From: Chromobotia macracanthus
Lineage: Eukaryota > Chordata > Actinopteri > Cypriniformes > Botiidae
Assembly (NCBI GenBank): GCA_036877525.1
Contig: JAZGTH010000067.1
Span: 1,197,501 to 1,261,500, forward strand
Length of the DNA stretch: 64,000 bases
Direction: 5' to 3'
Part shown: in pieces, positions 1 through 14,700 of the stretch
Position numbering within the stretch: the stretch's first letter is position 1
Layout of the letters: the number at the start of each line of letters is the position of its first letter
Notes under the pieces: model-generated
Told to the model about the DNA's origin: nothing
Database searches by the model: none
What the model saw: the letters and a program-made list of their open reading frames with translations, nothing else
Program-made: the position numbers and the translations under genes

Positions 1-3000
1 AAGTGTAATGTAAATGGAGTGCACATTTTGATATCACAAACTCTAAACTCAGTTTGAAGAGTTTTGCTGTTAGATTAGCAGGTCATAAATGACTCTGTCA
101 GTTAAAACTGCTGCTTCATTTTGTCTCAGTTCAGGGAAGGTGTATGACTATCAGCATCACTTTAAAGTCAGGCTCATAGCTGGATCACTGTCTCCTCCAA
201 GTAAATGTAGACGCACTTCTCAGACTCCTGATGTTGTGCTAGAGAAACTGTGTACACACACAGGTGCATGTTTTTACATGTGTATGAAGCAGATCTGTGC
301 TGGTTTGTGCAGTGTGTGTGTGGCTGCTGTCAGACAGAAGTGGGGTATTTTCTGTAACCCTCCATCAGCCCGGCAGCAAGCGAGCTCAGGGCTGCCAGGA
401 AACACAGTGCATTTAATGAAGCAGATCTGGGAAGTGAAGTATTTTTAGCAAGCTCTTGTGCTGAGAGGAAACACCTTCAAAGCAGTGGAAAACCAGGATA
501 AAACCTGCCTCCCTCTCTTTCTGAATCAGCCGTGTCTGTTCAGTAGTCTGGTTTGTGGGAACGTTGGCTGGCACTGAACAGTCTGGGTGCATGTTTATAT
601 TAAACATAGGCCGTACAACGATTAGAATACTTTACTCAAAGTACCACTGTGAGTATTATGTACCAAATTGAGTCAGTGACTCACTGAATGAATCAGTTTC
701 TAAGGTTAGTTCACTAAGGTTATAATGTGTGACAATATGTGTTGGTTTGACTATCAGCCACTCAGGGTGGAAAGTTTCGCGTCGTGTTCAGTGACACGTC
801 AACTAAGGAATTCTCTTGCTATTTTGTGAATGATGTAGTTCATCCCATGAATGGACTTCCTTCCTTCATTGAGAAGGGTGTGTGTTATACTTCACTGCAC
901 CATGTCTGGAACGGAGAATTTCTTTCTCACGTCACACATCAGTTTGTTGTTGAGTGCTGGTGAACTTCAGTGTTCAAATGTTCTTACTGTGTACTGAGTA
1001 AAGACTCATGTACAGCTCATGAGCCATCATCAGAAGCTATTACAAATCTGTCCTCCTGCAGTCTCCACAGAATTACATGAAGCAATCTGGCCATTCTCAG
1101 ACAGACTAAAACGGTCATTTCTGTGCATAGTGCTTTTCATGATATCAGCATCCTGTTCCGATGAATAGCTTTGAAAAGAATAGTGCCTCACAAATCCCTC
1201 AAAAGGTGACAGTGGTGAAAACAAGAAAAATGAAGATTTGGAGTACACAAGGAAGAAAGCTTTGGAAAATCCAGTCCTAGAAGGACAGCAGTCCCGCCAG
1301 TCTACATGATCCTGCATGTCGTTCTGAGTGGAGGAAACATCCACTGTGTGTAATGTTGTGGTTTTTCAGTGTCTAGAACAATCTGCCCTGAGTTCCTCAG
1401 TGAGGTTGTGTTGTCATATGAGGATGTGTCCGCAGGTCCGCTTACAGTCCTGTGGAGAAGACTAACAAGCGGTTCCTCAGAGAACTGTGGCCATGGTAAC
1501 CTGAAAGTGGTTGAGTGCACATGCTCATACACACGTAAACAGCACTCATACAGTCTCAAGTGGGGATGTATTGAACATTGTAACGTATGTATGGGCCCGA
1601 GTTTGTGGGTGACTGTCTGCATTTCAAGCACCCTCAGCTGCTGGCTGGAAAAGTGAATGTAATTCTAGACTGCAGCACACTTCAGATGAGCATCAGTCCT
1701 GTCGTTTTGTCATACGGCGTGTTGATGATGATGAAGTTAGTTTTTCTGCGCTGTGATAGTATGAAGTGTGATGCGTGAGCGTTATTTGAGGCAACTGCGT
1801 TTCATGTTTTGTTTTCTGCTTCAAAAAACTACTGAGGCACACAAACCAAACAGCACATAAAGAATTAATGAAATAAATCCTGCCTTTTCTGTCTGCAGCA
1901 AAGAAGCGGCTCTTCTTCACACAGCCCTGACTTATCAGTGAGTTGTCAGTGAGTTTGTGCAAGAATAACAACACTGTTTTATGACATTCATTATTTACTG
2001 CACAAATCCACAAGATACTGCAGTTAACTTTATATATAATAAACCAAGGGTCACTTCAGTCCTGATTGTGGTGGACTTCAGCAACTGCAGCAGTCAGCTT
2101 TACTGTCAGACTGAGTGTTTGTGTTTGTGTGTGTGAGCGAGTTTGTGCATATTCGTGTGTGTGTTCTCTGCAGAGCTGGTCAGGGAGGTCAGCAGGCAGT
2201 CTCCCTCATGAGCACTCAGAGGAACAGACAGGGTTAGTCGCATCAGAACCAGCACGCCATAGACCCCACTCATACAGCTGCTTTATGCAGGTGGACATTA
2301 AATGTTTGCCTCACGATTTACACTAAATGACACAAACCTGACAAGTGCATATTAATGTGTGCTTTAGCTGGCATTTTTCTCTTGTTGCGTGAGATCTGCA
2401 TTAACCTACACATTCTGAAAAAAAGAAACTTTCACATATTACAAGCACCTGGACTTGTTTCCTGAAACTCTGTGAGCTTCATTGTTAGGTTGAAAGGCCT
2501 TTTTGTGAAGTTGTGGAAACCAGCATGCCTGGCACAGCTGAGTGTAGGTGCAGCCCTCCCTCAGACTGTAAATAAAAGACCGCATCCATGATACTGTCAG
2601 TTTGTTCAGTCACCATGATGGGAGAGTCAGTGTACTGAATTCTGATGATGTGTTTGTTTATTCTGCTCTTTCACACTTTATTGTCTGAAAAAAAAACGTG
2701 TCTGAAATATTTCCTGACTGAGGAATCTTTGAAAAAGATGTGGGATGAAATAGGAGTTTGTCTGGGGTGCCCCCTTTTGGTGGCATTCCAAAAACACTTC
2801 CTGATTTCACATCCCTCTCCCTAGAGCTACAGCATAGATTGTGTAAGAAACATTGCAGTGCTAGATTTATGACAACGAAGACAGGAAACAATAAGGGTCC
2901 ATGTCATGCGCTGCCAGGAGAACTGCATCGTCATTGTGCTACTTATCTGGTCACACCTCAAGTGGCAACCCAACCAATCAGTTTCTGCAATGTTGTCTGC

Positions 3001-4427
3001 ACGTATGTTTTTCCTAGACTTAACAGCTCATGATTCTGGACAAGAATTCCGGATAAACCATAAATTAAGTTCACTTTGCATTCACACTGTGAAAGTGTAC
3101 TTGATTGTTTTTATGGTCCACTTTCAATCTACTCTTTTTGGAATAAACGCCATGTTTATGGCATCTCTAAAGTAGTTAGGTTAAGATTTCTGTCCTGTTG
3201 TACTTCATTTTGAATGCTCTGCTCTGTTCCTCTCTTCTCGATTGTGCTTCCTCTCTGCTCCACTCTTCTCTACTCCTCTCTGCTCTGTTCTGCTCCTCTC
3301 CTCAGTATCTCTTTCTTGTGCCTCTCATATGATGGGGCCTGTTTCCTATTGCTCACTTAAGTCAAATGATAGCATAGGAATTTTTATTGATCCCACATTT
3401 GTTAACGTGAAGGATTTCTTGTCTCTCTTTAGCAAACACAGAGTGTTGAACATGGCTTGTAGCTGAAAGTCTAATTTGAAACACGCTCCTGTCATTTTTT
3501 CTTGCTCTTACACTGTAGAAAAGTTGTACTTTCTCACGCTCTTAACAGCAGCAGATCTCATTTGGATAAGGCGTATGGAGTGTTTCAGGTTTCATCATGA
3601 TGCCTGTAACCTTTCCACAATGGAACCAAATTGTTTGTCAGAGCCTGATTACAGAAAGCCTCCACACAGACCTGTGTTTGTATGAAACGAGAGTTCAATG
3701 GCATTCTTTAAAAGGACAGTTTGTGTTTATTCTATTTACAATACATCTGAAAAATCAATCAGCACATCTTCTTGTGTACTGTCATGTGTTGTATGTGTTA
3801 TTTCATTGAGGGTTAAATTATGCTGTTAATAAATGGAAATATCAGTTGTGTAGCTGGTTCTTCTCATGACCCAAACCAGTTAAACCTAACACAGGACTAT
3901 GGTTTCTGTTTGGCCCAGTCTGACTACATGTTTCCCAAGCTAATAGATCAAACTTCAATCCATCTGCTAGCTAGATTTTCTGGCTTCATTCCTGTCTCAA
4001 CGTTTTCTGTGCATCCCCAACAAATTCTCTTAACAGTCTAACAGTAATAATATTTATCTGTAGTGAGTGGAGAACTGCAGGTTACTAACAAGGCTTCCGT
4101 GCTCTCTACACTCTGTTCTGTGGCCATCCTCAGACTCTTATTTTTTATTTACAACATTGACACGTCATCTTTACAACACACAGAGACATAAATAAATATA
4201 ATGACACACAGAGATGTAGAATAGAGAATCCTCCATACCGGACCTCAGATTGCATCATGAATAAACTAATATTATTATCCATCACATAAGCTGTTATATA
4301 ATAAACTACACTGAATATATACACAATACACACATGCATTCTCTAGCATCCAGCAGTGTTGCCCTTTATATTGGGACTCTTTGTTATTGTCTCTAATACG
4401 CAATATATTTGTGTTTCTCTCTTGTAG
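1..4427 (+). other. igf1r intron 2 (3' part)
   Basis: No conserved coding sequence is visible on either strand. The stretch is ordinary AT-leaning intron with short GT-rich runs (for example around 2120-2165). It ends in a pyrimidine-rich tract and TAG acceptor directly before igf1r exon 3. Exons 1 and 2 of the gene must lie left of the window, because the first visible exon begins in the cysteine-rich domain. Confidence 0.75.
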
Positions 4428-4731
4428 TGTGTCCAGAGAAGTGTGAGAAGCGGGTGTGCACAGACTCGGGCGAGTGCTGTCACCCTCAGTGTCTGGGCAG
4501 CTGCACGGCACCAGACGATGATACGGCGTGTGCTGCCTGCCAGCATTACTTCCACCAAGGTCACTGTGTTGAGGACTGTCCTCCAGGAACCTACAAGTTT
4601 GAAGGCTGGCGCTGCATCACCTTGGATACGTGTACCCACATTCATCTGCCCAGTGAGGTGGACTTTGTCATCCACAACGGAGAGTGTATGCCAGACTGCC
4701 CACCCGGATTCACCCGGAATGAGACACAAAG
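4428..4731 (+). CDS. igf1r: igf1r exon 3: cysteine-rich domain
   Basis: Starts with TG completing a Met codon after a TAG acceptor and ends AG|GTATGC. It encodes the furin-like cysteine-rich module (CPEKCEKR, ECCHPQCLGSC, GECMPDCPPGF), which forms part of the ligand pocket. It is 304 nt long, three codons shorter than the human exon. Intron 3 follows (993 bp) and holds a dispersed repeat at 5014-5105. Confidence 0.95.
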
Positions 4732-5679
4732 GTATGCTGCAGATGATGGCGGACGTTCTCCTGATGCCGCTGTAAAGATAAATGTTGTAAAACGTTTTGG
4801 TTGTTTTGATTCAGAAATGATGAAAGCAATGACTTGTGCTCCAGTTAGTGAGTCAGATGTTAGTCCAGAGATTGCTTGAGCTGATCCAAACACATAGCTC
4901 ATGAGATCAGACCTCATACATGTATTTATTTGATTTATGAGAAAGAACTAGCAAGACATTATAAACACACTTCATCTTAGATCAAGAACTGTGCACTAAC
5001 TGTATACAGGGGATTTAAAGCCATAATCTGTAACTTTTGCCTCACTACCGCTATCGCTGTTTGAAATATAACATTGCAGGTGACTTTACATACTTTTAAT
5101 TATGTATGGGCCTTACTATGGTAAAATAAAAACACACAGCCTCTCATGACTTCACGCTGGTGTACAGTGCCACTATGATTACTATGATTAACTCAGAAAT
5201 ACTGTAACAGTTTAAAATCTAGAACTGTTCACAGATAGTTTGTGACCCTGCTGGCAGCATTTTTCTGGAAGTTTAAGACAAAGTCATAACAGAAATATGT
5301 TTAATCTGGTTAGAGGAGATTGTAATTAAAGTCCCTTGAACTTTACTCGTCTTTGGCACTTCTGAAGTGAAATATTAACAGAGAAACTGTTATTGACTTT
5401 GTTTAGTTTTCATGTCACATTTTATGGGTCTGTTATGGAGTGTTTTAGATTTAAAACTGGCCAGACCTGGTTTTGGCTGGTTTAATGATTCTCCTTTCAC
5501 ATAAAACCCAGGGTTCGAGGGAGGACATGGTTAAGCATAAACACATCGTAAAGCCGTGACCTAGTGTTTGTCAAAAACAAGTCTAAATATACTTCATGTT
5601 TTGGTGAGGAACAATAATCCAGTCACAGTTAACTAACATTTGCCTGCTTGAAAAATGTTTTGCTTTGGTCTGTTTTTGA

Positions 5680-5720
<41 letters not shown>

Positions 5721-8700
5721 GCAGTATGTTTTGTAACGCGTGTGATGGAGTGTGTGATAAGTTCTGTGAATCTAAAACTATTGACTCAGTGGATGCTGCT
5801 CAGTCTCTGAAGGGCTGTACTGTCATCAGGGGGAACCTGCAAATCAACATTCGGCGGGGCAGTAAGTAACCCACACCAGAGTCACCCCCCAACCCACACC
5901 AGAGCAGAGTTTATCCAGCTGTGAATGAGTGACAGTCACTCTCTCCCACTCACCCTGTTTACTGATGATTCAGGTCCTGGAAAACCTGAAAACATCAGGA
6001 GTTTAAAAATGAGGATTTCCAGGTTTTTCAAAACTCAAGGAAATTATTAAAATCTGTAAATGTTTTTCTGCTCCTGCTGTGCTTGATTAGACACCTGCAG
6101 ATCATACTGTGTTCTGCTGCCAGAGAGCACATCTCCCCAGAACTCAACTCTCCACACTGACTTCATTTAATAATAATAAAAGTGTGTCTGGAAGCTCTGA
6201 TCTAGTGAAAAGGTCATGAAAGCTCATTGGTTAAACATGTGAGACCCCTGATCGTGTTGTAATAAAATGCTGTGTATTTTCAGCCTGTGAGCTGCTCAAG
6301 CTCTTATCGGTTTGAAGAGCTGTGGCTGCCCATGTGTCACTCAGGGATGCAGTGATGAGTTTACGCAGACACTGTTTGTCCTGTAGGATTTGGTTAGTGT
6401 TGCTCCTGTGTCATCTCTCTCTCTCTGTCTCTCTCTGTTTTCACAGATAACATTGCATCAGAGCTTGAGAGTTTCATGGGTCTGATCCAGACAGTTACTG
6501 GATACGTGAGGATCAGACACTCGCACACTCTGGGCTCGCTGTCGTTCCTCAAGAGCCTGCGATACATTAATGGGGAAGAACTGACTGAACAGTAAGACTC
6601 AGAGCACATGACACAACCAGCTGCACACTTGAGTCATTTCTGATGATTGATCCAGTAAACATACTAAATGTCTCAGTGAATACTGCTGTCTGTCTGTCTG
6701 CCTGTCTATGAGGACAGTTGCTCTGTCAGTGGACAATGACCATCTTCAGAATTTCAGAAGTACAGAGCGAATAGCTTAATGTACTAAATGTAACTTAATG
6801 TCCAAATTCTGTTGTGGAGTTTTATAGATGATATCAGGTGTTTGTGTTGTGTTCCTTTCACAATACGGATCAGAAGTACGTGCCGATGGAAAACTCGTTC
6901 ATGTGTTTGTTTTCTGATTGGCTGTGATTTTTATGCTGCTTTCTCACTTTCAGTGTAGAAAAAAAAAATTAAGAAAGAATTGTTATGAATAGAACATAGA
7001 GTGAAACAATAAAATGTCAATGGAACATTTAGAGAGCTTTGCCTCATATAGACTCAACAGGTCGGGAGATTGTACGAGCACAAATACACAGGAAATAATT
7101 TTTCCCTATTTGCTTTGATCCAGAAATTCAGTACCATCAAAGCCCAAAGCATCACATCCAGAAATGAGATGCGTTCTGCTCATGAAGGACTGTTTCTGAT
7201 TCATTTTATGGCGTGATGGTGGCGGTGGAGTGTGGGAACCTTCTCTGGTGTTTTTGTTTTGGTCTAATTGGGGTTGAGTTTCTTCTGAAGGAATGCTTGT
7301 GAGCAGCGCAGACATTCTGCACGTTCCTGAGGTGTTCAGCTGGGTGCAGCTGTAGGAACCATCTGAACCCTGAGCCCTGATCTCCATGTGAAACATGATC
7401 ATCACACAGACTTCAGCTGGTTTTTCCACAGATATCCTGTTCCTCATGTGTACAGACAGATCAGATTGTTCTCATTCATTCTGGGGTTAAGTCCTTCTGA
7501 CATGATAAATAATAAATATACGAGAAATAGTTCTATGAGAATCAGGACACCTGCAAGCCAGTCTTTTGTGTTTTTAATACTTCATGGTGTTTTTTAAACT
7601 GTAGGATGTACGCGTTCTCCGCAGTGGACAACCAAAACCTGCAGTATCTGTGGGACTGGAGCCAGCACAATCTGACCATCAGAACTGGAAAATTGTTTTT
7701 CCGCTTTAATCCCAAACTTTGCATGTCTGAGATCCAGAAGATGTGGGAGAAAACAGGCGTCAGGGGAAAGATGGAAGAGGATGATGTTCGCAGCAATGGA
7801 GAGCGAGCGAGTTGTAAGTAGACACAGTGTTTCCTGTACCGCTGTTTGCCAGATCTGCAGCGCCTTAAGGAAAAAGATTTTGCCTGATATATGAGCATGC
7901 AGTTTGAATTAAATGTGATAAGGAGACGCTGTCCTATGAAATAACCCAATATAGAGACATATCCTCATGAAGCTCATGAAAGATGGAAAGGCCATGACAA
8001 CGTTTTATTTCAGCTGAAGATCTCTTACAGGTGCTTTTACTGAAATCTCTCTTATGACCCCTCCTCTAGGTGAGAGTTATATTCTAAATTTCAAGTCCAA
8101 CCACACTCAGAGCACTCGGATAAAGCTCACCTGGGAGCGATATCGCCCACCAGACTACAGAGACCTCATCAGCTTCATAGTTTATTACAAGGAGGCGTAA
8201 GTGTCACACTGCTGGAACTTATTATTACAGACACAGCCATGATACTGACACAGACTGTTAGAAAAATCAGTGTTTTAAAGATGTTTGTCATCGATCTGTC
8301 TATGAAAATATGTCAAATGTATGTATATATGTGTATTGTGTGTGTGTAAAATTGTTTAAAAGCATTAAAATGCTCTTTGTTTCACACAGACCCTTCCAGA
8401 ACATCACAGAATTTGATGGACAGGATGGATGTGGCTCTAACAGCTGGAACATGGTGGATGTGGACCTTCCTCAGGACAAATCTCTCGACCCAGGGGTTCT
8501 TCTCTCCTCTCTGAAACCCTGGACGCAGTACGCCATCTTTTTAAAAGCTGTCATCTTAGTTGTGGAGGACAAGCATGTTCTGGGTGCTAAGAGTGAGGTG
8601 GTGTACATCCGCACCAACGCCTCAGGTAGTGTCACCACCCTTCTTCCAGTTTACTGTATTTATAGGATTTATAGGCAATTCAGTTATTGTGATGTGATGA

Positions 8701-11700
8701 GAAATGGAATTTCTCTGTTTGTTCCTCAGCTCCGTCCATGCCTCTGGATGCCCGGGCATACGCCAACTCCTCCTCATCTCTGGTGGTGAAGTGGTCTCCT
8801 CCCATCTCACCTAACGGAAACAAAACCTTCTATCTCCTCCGCTGGCAACAGCAGGCAGAGGACCGTGAACTGCACCAGCATAACTATTGTTCTAAAGGTG
8901 TGTATGCACTTTAAACATGTCCTGTCTCCTGTGTACAATTATCCCCCCCTTCAGCTTTTCACCTCCTCTTTTTTTTAAAAGACATGTTGGCTGGGGTATG
9001 TCTGGGATAATGTGCAACACATTTGAACACATTTCTACTTATTATACAGCTACTTACCAAATAAATAAATAACTGGACAAGAAATATTGATTGGAGTTGA
9101 AATTATTTTATTATATGAGAAGAAACAGAACGGCAAAGGAAATGTCAGCCATGAAACTAGTGCAGCTATGTTAGAAATTGCTTGCCCAGGACAAGAACCA
9201 ATTGTATGGTTTGGTGGTCATTATAGAAACATTTTTGACCACAGAAAGCCAGAGTTTCAGTTCAGTGTTCCAGCGAGGCATATAATAACAACGTTTAGAT
9301 ACAGACACGAGTAACTTGTTTATACCGTTCATCTGTATCTCACCATGTATTATGTTTGAATACAGAGCTTAAGATCCCAGTCCGCATCTCAGCCACATCT
9401 TTGTCAGACATGGAGGGAGACACGAAGCCAACCAAATCAGACCCGGGCGGCAGTGGGAAGGGCCCGTGCTGTCCCTGCCCCAAAACCAAAGAGGACCTGA
9501 AGGCAGAGGCTGAAGATCGCTCCTATCGCAAAGTCTTCGAGAACTTCCTCCACAACTCCATCTTCACACCACGGTATGATGCATGCTCTCACAGCACTCT
9601 GAATCAGCTCTTACATCATATCAGGCAGGATCAAGAATAATTTAAGGGCTCTGTCCACACTAGAGAAGAACGGAGGTAGTTCTACTTTCTTCCACAGTTT
9701 ACATGCAGAGGTCTGAAGCCCTTCATTTGTTGGGTCGTCCTGCAAAGTGATTATCAAATTGAGCTGAGCTCATTGTCTTGAGGCTTCTTTATTTAATAAA
9801 TTCAAAACCAGGATTTTGGAGGCCTAATTATTTCAACATGGGGCTGACAGGATCAGAACATGAGGTTTTGGAAGGGGTAGGTGCCAGCAGCAGAGGCTGG
9901 TGGAATCAGATGGCTAAGGGACGGTACAGGGCTAAGAACTCTGGGTCTGTGTGTTGTTGCTGGAGCGATGGGGCAGTTGTGTATTAAGACTTAAGCAGGC
10001 TGTAATTTGGGTTGCAGGGGGGAGACTAGATTAATGATGTTGGAGAGCAGCCGCGGACTGAGGGCTCGCTCTGTGTTAGGCTTTTGTTTGCTAAGACAGG
10101 GAATGACATCTGCATTATGTTATCTGTTTACATTGCTTGTGGCATTGGATGTTTTCTCGTCAAAGTGCTTCTTGTGCAGGAGAATAACACACAGGATTCA
10201 GTCACGTCCCCAGCTTAGACACACATGCTTTGAGAATTTTGAAGGGTTAAATCAGGACACATGCCCTGAAGACTGTAAATCTGTCTTTGCAGTGGCTTGT
10301 TTGGTTGGTTGTGAGTGTGTGTATGTGTGTTTTGTGGTGGGTCAGGGATGTTGAATCATGAATTGATGTCACCAAACATCTAGCTCTTGAAACTCCTGTC
10401 TTAAGAGCTCTTTTTTCATCAAGGTAATGGTTTGCAGTTCATTTAGGGACAGCGTGAAGCACCAGTCCACTCTGCTTTCTGTCTAACATCGATGGAAGAG
10501 AGACTTGTAAATAATTGTTCTCAATTCAGCAGCTGGAATGATCATGAGGTCTCTTATCTCCAGCACTGATGATTTCTGTTCTCACTCTGCCTTCCTTCCA
10601 CATGATTTTTCTCCAGAGCTTTTTTATCTCCAGATTTGATGTTATGCTGCTTTGGAAGCAGTGTGACAGATTTGTCATCTCAGTCCTTTTTTTTTTGCTG
10701 CTTTTTGTGCCGACATGCTGCTGGGGCCCCTAAAACCTGCTGGTGTCAGTATGTTATGTTACATACTGGTACCCAGTCTCCCCCATCCATCTAAAATAAA
10801 ATATCTAGGGCTGTCAATCAGTTCAAATATTTAACTGCAAAAAATCGATCCAAGAGAACTTAATACTTGCAGATTGACTCAAAGCAGTTAAAACCACACA
10901 GAATAAATATGTATAATGTCAAACTGAATAAATGCATGAACAGAGGGAAAAGAAAGCTATAAACCTTTTAAATAACTGACACATTATCTTTGACAGCTCT
11001 ACAAATACAGTTTACAAACATGCACATGAAATTCTATTGCTGTGAATGTAATTTATTCAGCAACTAAACAGGTGTCTTATTTACAAACGTCATATGTGAA
11101 TTGATCTGAATGGGTTAAAGTTTATAAAAGAGGATTTCTGCTTGTCTCTTGCCTCTCCAATTCTTCCACACACACACACACACACACAAGCTCAATTTAC
11201 GTATAGTTGCAGGGAAATAAATTTGTGCAATAGTTGGTCATAACATTTGTTAGTTTACTCCTGACTCATAAACTGTATTCACTCTGCTCTGTGAATGTTT
11301 ACATGGTAAACAGACGTTTTTTGACTTAAAAGTTGTTTGTGTTATTGTAATATTTGTGTGACAGAGCTGAGTGACATGAGCAGAATCATTTCAGCGATAG
11401 CAGTACTCATGTGATGCTCGGTTACATTGTGATTTGAGTTTCTACAGTAAATATCCTGAAGGCTTATCTGAATCACTAGTTAGTGAGTATTAAACAGTGT
11501 CCAGTTACTTCCTGAATCCCCTCATAAGTCATGGAGAAATGACATGGAATGTGGTTAGGATTTATCTGATTATGTCTTACGGCGTTCTGTTGACTTTATT
11601 AAAAGTTTCCACACGCATGTGCAAAACTTCTCTCATAAAACTCTGTTGATTGATTGAAAGTGGCAGATGAAGGCTGAAGAGTTTATAGTACAAACCACCA

Positions 11701-14700
11701 GAACATTTAAACATTCATAATGATTCATAATTGTTTGTATGATCACTGAATCCAAGACTCTCCTGAGGAAGAAAGACATGATGTGTCTCTGTCTTCTGCT
11801 GCTGTGTCAGCCTGGAAAAACCCTGTTGTGCCTTTAAAGCAAAACACGTGCAACTGGATCTGTTGTGTAGCTGACCCAGATCTGTCCCCACGTAGTCAAT
11901 GTCTTTCATTCATTCTCAAATCAGATCACGTATCAAGTTGATGCTCTTTAAACACTATCCCAGCTTACTGTACATGAGTTACTTAATGACCAAATCAGTA
12001 ATCTAGAGAGCAGGGTTATGCTGCTGTATATGAGTAAGAGATCATGTATGTTTTTCTTGCCAGTCATGTATATATCTGCACAAATACATGGACATAAAAT
12101 ACTGACTGAAAATATTTGTGATGAGATTGAGATTGTGATATGTGATATAAAGGAAGCAAAAGCACACTGTAGGAAACAGTGTCACTATAGGCAGTGGTCA
12201 GAAATATTTGACCAATATTTGTCTTAACTGACCAATCAAATGTAAGTATTCTATAAAGCCATGTCATCAGTTTGGAAGGGAAGTGAAAGATCTGGTGATT
12301 GGCTGATTGACTGTGTTCAGACTCACAGTACCTGACAGGTATTTACACTGCCACTGAAAGTCAAAGAACGACAGCTGAAGATGACAGTGATGTCATCTGT
12401 CAGTCTGTGTGTTTGAAACATTGCTGTCATTCTCCTCTTTGTAATTTTGTGACACAATTTTCCCTACATCCATCTCAAGTCATCCTGTTCTTCTCATCTG
12501 CCATGGATCCTGTTGTTTGGTCTGACTGAAGTGTCTCTAGGTAAGGCTGTGGCCCGGCCCTGCTCATGTGTGATATGACAGTGGTCTGCTGGCGTCTGGT
12601 TAGCTCTTGTACATGTCTGCAGTGCTGCAGGTTTGACCTGTAGGCAGCAGCTTAGTTTGCTTAATTTCTCACGCAGTGTCTGTACCATCTGAGACAGAGT
12701 CAGTCTTATCATTCTTATGGATGTTCGATATGTGTTTCAAATATTCCTTCCCTTGTCATACTCTCATCTGCAGAAATGTTTATTGTGTGTTTGTAACCTA
12801 CAGTTATATATAGTGCAGATTAGATTCTATTAAAATGTGTATAACTCATTTCATCATATACCTCATGGTAAATGAAGAACCAAGAATCATAAAGAGTTAA
12901 AACATGTTCTGCATGTCAGCTCTTATTTATTTTTAAACTGCAAATTTCCACAAGGGAACAATCTCAGGCCAGCTGGATACATCACAGTCATAAGAGTTAT
13001 AAAGATCTCATCACTCAGAATGATAAATGATGGATAAGATTCAGGAGACAAGAAAGGAGTGCTGTATATTGTGGAGTATTTCCAGTATCCTGGAGACCTC
13101 TGAGAACAGAGCATTAGGAGAAGCTATGGTGTTGTCTGAGAGTGTTTAAAGAAGTGCTGTGTGTGTTGTACTGTAATGGTGAACATGAATTTGCTTGTAT
13201 GCGTTTCAGCCGACTGTACTACATCTCTTTCTGCTCTTACTGTCATAATCCTTTTTTATCTCATTTCTTTTCTTTCTCTTTCATGTTTTTGTGTTGCCTC
13301 TCACCTCTCTTATGTTTGTTCCTCATATCTCTTTTTTATTTCATGTTCCTTAGACCTCCTGACAGAAAGCGTCGAGATCTGTTTGGAGTGGCCAATGGGA
13401 CGCTGGTGCAGGGTGCGGTCAGGAACTTCACAGGCGTGGAGAACAACATCACTGACCCAGAGCTGCAGGAGGAAGAATATCCCTTCTCTGAGGACAGAGT
13501 CCACACAGAGTTCATGGAGATCTCAAACCTGCAGCCCTTCACTGTGTACCGTATCGACATCCACGCCTGTAACTACAAGGTCGACCGTTGCAGCGCAGCA
13601 GCTTTTGTTTTCTCCAGAACCAAACCTGCAGGTCAGCAAAGCCCACAAACCGGATTCACACACACATATTCAGGCCAGAAAACTACTAATTATTTCAGGA
13701 ATTATTCCTTATATTCCAATGATTCTTCGCTCAGTGTAGTTTTTATCAGTTCTCATGCTCACTGAACTGTAGTTGAACTCTTATTGAATTATTGTGAGAG
13801 GGCATTTCTGTCTTCACCAGACAAAGCAGATGATATTCCCGGCAGTGTGACTCAGGAGAGGCATGAGAAGGGAGAGGGCTCAGTGCTGCTGCACTGGCCC
13901 GAACCGCTCCATCCCAATGGACTGATCCTCATGTACGAAATCAAATTCCGGCTGGGAACTGAGGTCAGTGTTACAAGTAACTCACATTACATTAACAAAC
14001 ACTTCAAATAGCCGCAGAGGACATAAACTCTGTGTGTGTATGTGTTATAGCCTGAGAAACACGAGTGCGTATCACGCCAGCAGTATCGGGTGCTGCGAGG
14101 AGCTCATCTTAGTAATCTGGCTCCTGGAAATTATTCAGCCCGGGTCAGAGCCACTTCTTTGGCAGGGAATGGGTCATGGACCGAACCTGTGTCCTTTTAT
14201 GTGGCACCCCCCAAAAGTAAGGAGCACACAGGAATACAATATTTCTGTTTTCATTGTAGAGTTGTTTAAAAGGAAGATCTGTGTATTCTCTTGTTTAATA
14301 GTTCTGTTGTTCAGGTAATTCTGCATGCTTGTCCTTCTCTCTCAGGAAACTATGATAACTTCTTCTATCTGGCCATCATCATTCCTATTATTGTGCTAGT
14401 GTTGCTTCTCGCAGTGATCACTGTGGTCATCTTCCTCACCAGAAAGAGGTAATGTCCTGTTTGTTAAACAAATGATGAGCTTTCAGAGTGTTGTAGTGTT
14501 TCATGTATCTTTCCTCTGTCCTACAGGAATAGTGACAGGTTGGGAAATGGAGTTTTGTATGCCTCTGTGAACCCAGAATACTTCAGTCCTTTTGAAAGTA
14601 AGTACTGTGTGATTTCTTCAAGGTTTTTTAGCTCTTTATCAATATTGTTGTGTTGTTCTTAAGCAAATACATCTGAACATGCTTAACACAAGATACTGTA

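Larger units (their letters stand above)
9574..13353 (+). other. igf1r intron 10
   Basis: The largest igf1r intron in the window (3780 bp). It contains a possible hAT-like MITE (10806-11001) and a (CA)11 microsatellite (11167-11188). No splice-flanked open frame with recognisable protein similarity was seen. Confidence 0.8.

Noticed and set aside
9087..9314. 75-codon open frame in igf1r intron 9
   Set aside because: Starts at TTG, lies wholly within a 468-bp intron, has no recognised similarity and no splice logic.
13142..13353. Upstream extension of igf1r exon 11 frame (Phe/Ser/Leu-rich)
   Set aside because: This is the pyrimidine-rich end of intron 10. The TAG acceptor at 13351-13353 and exon-size match to human set the start at 13354.
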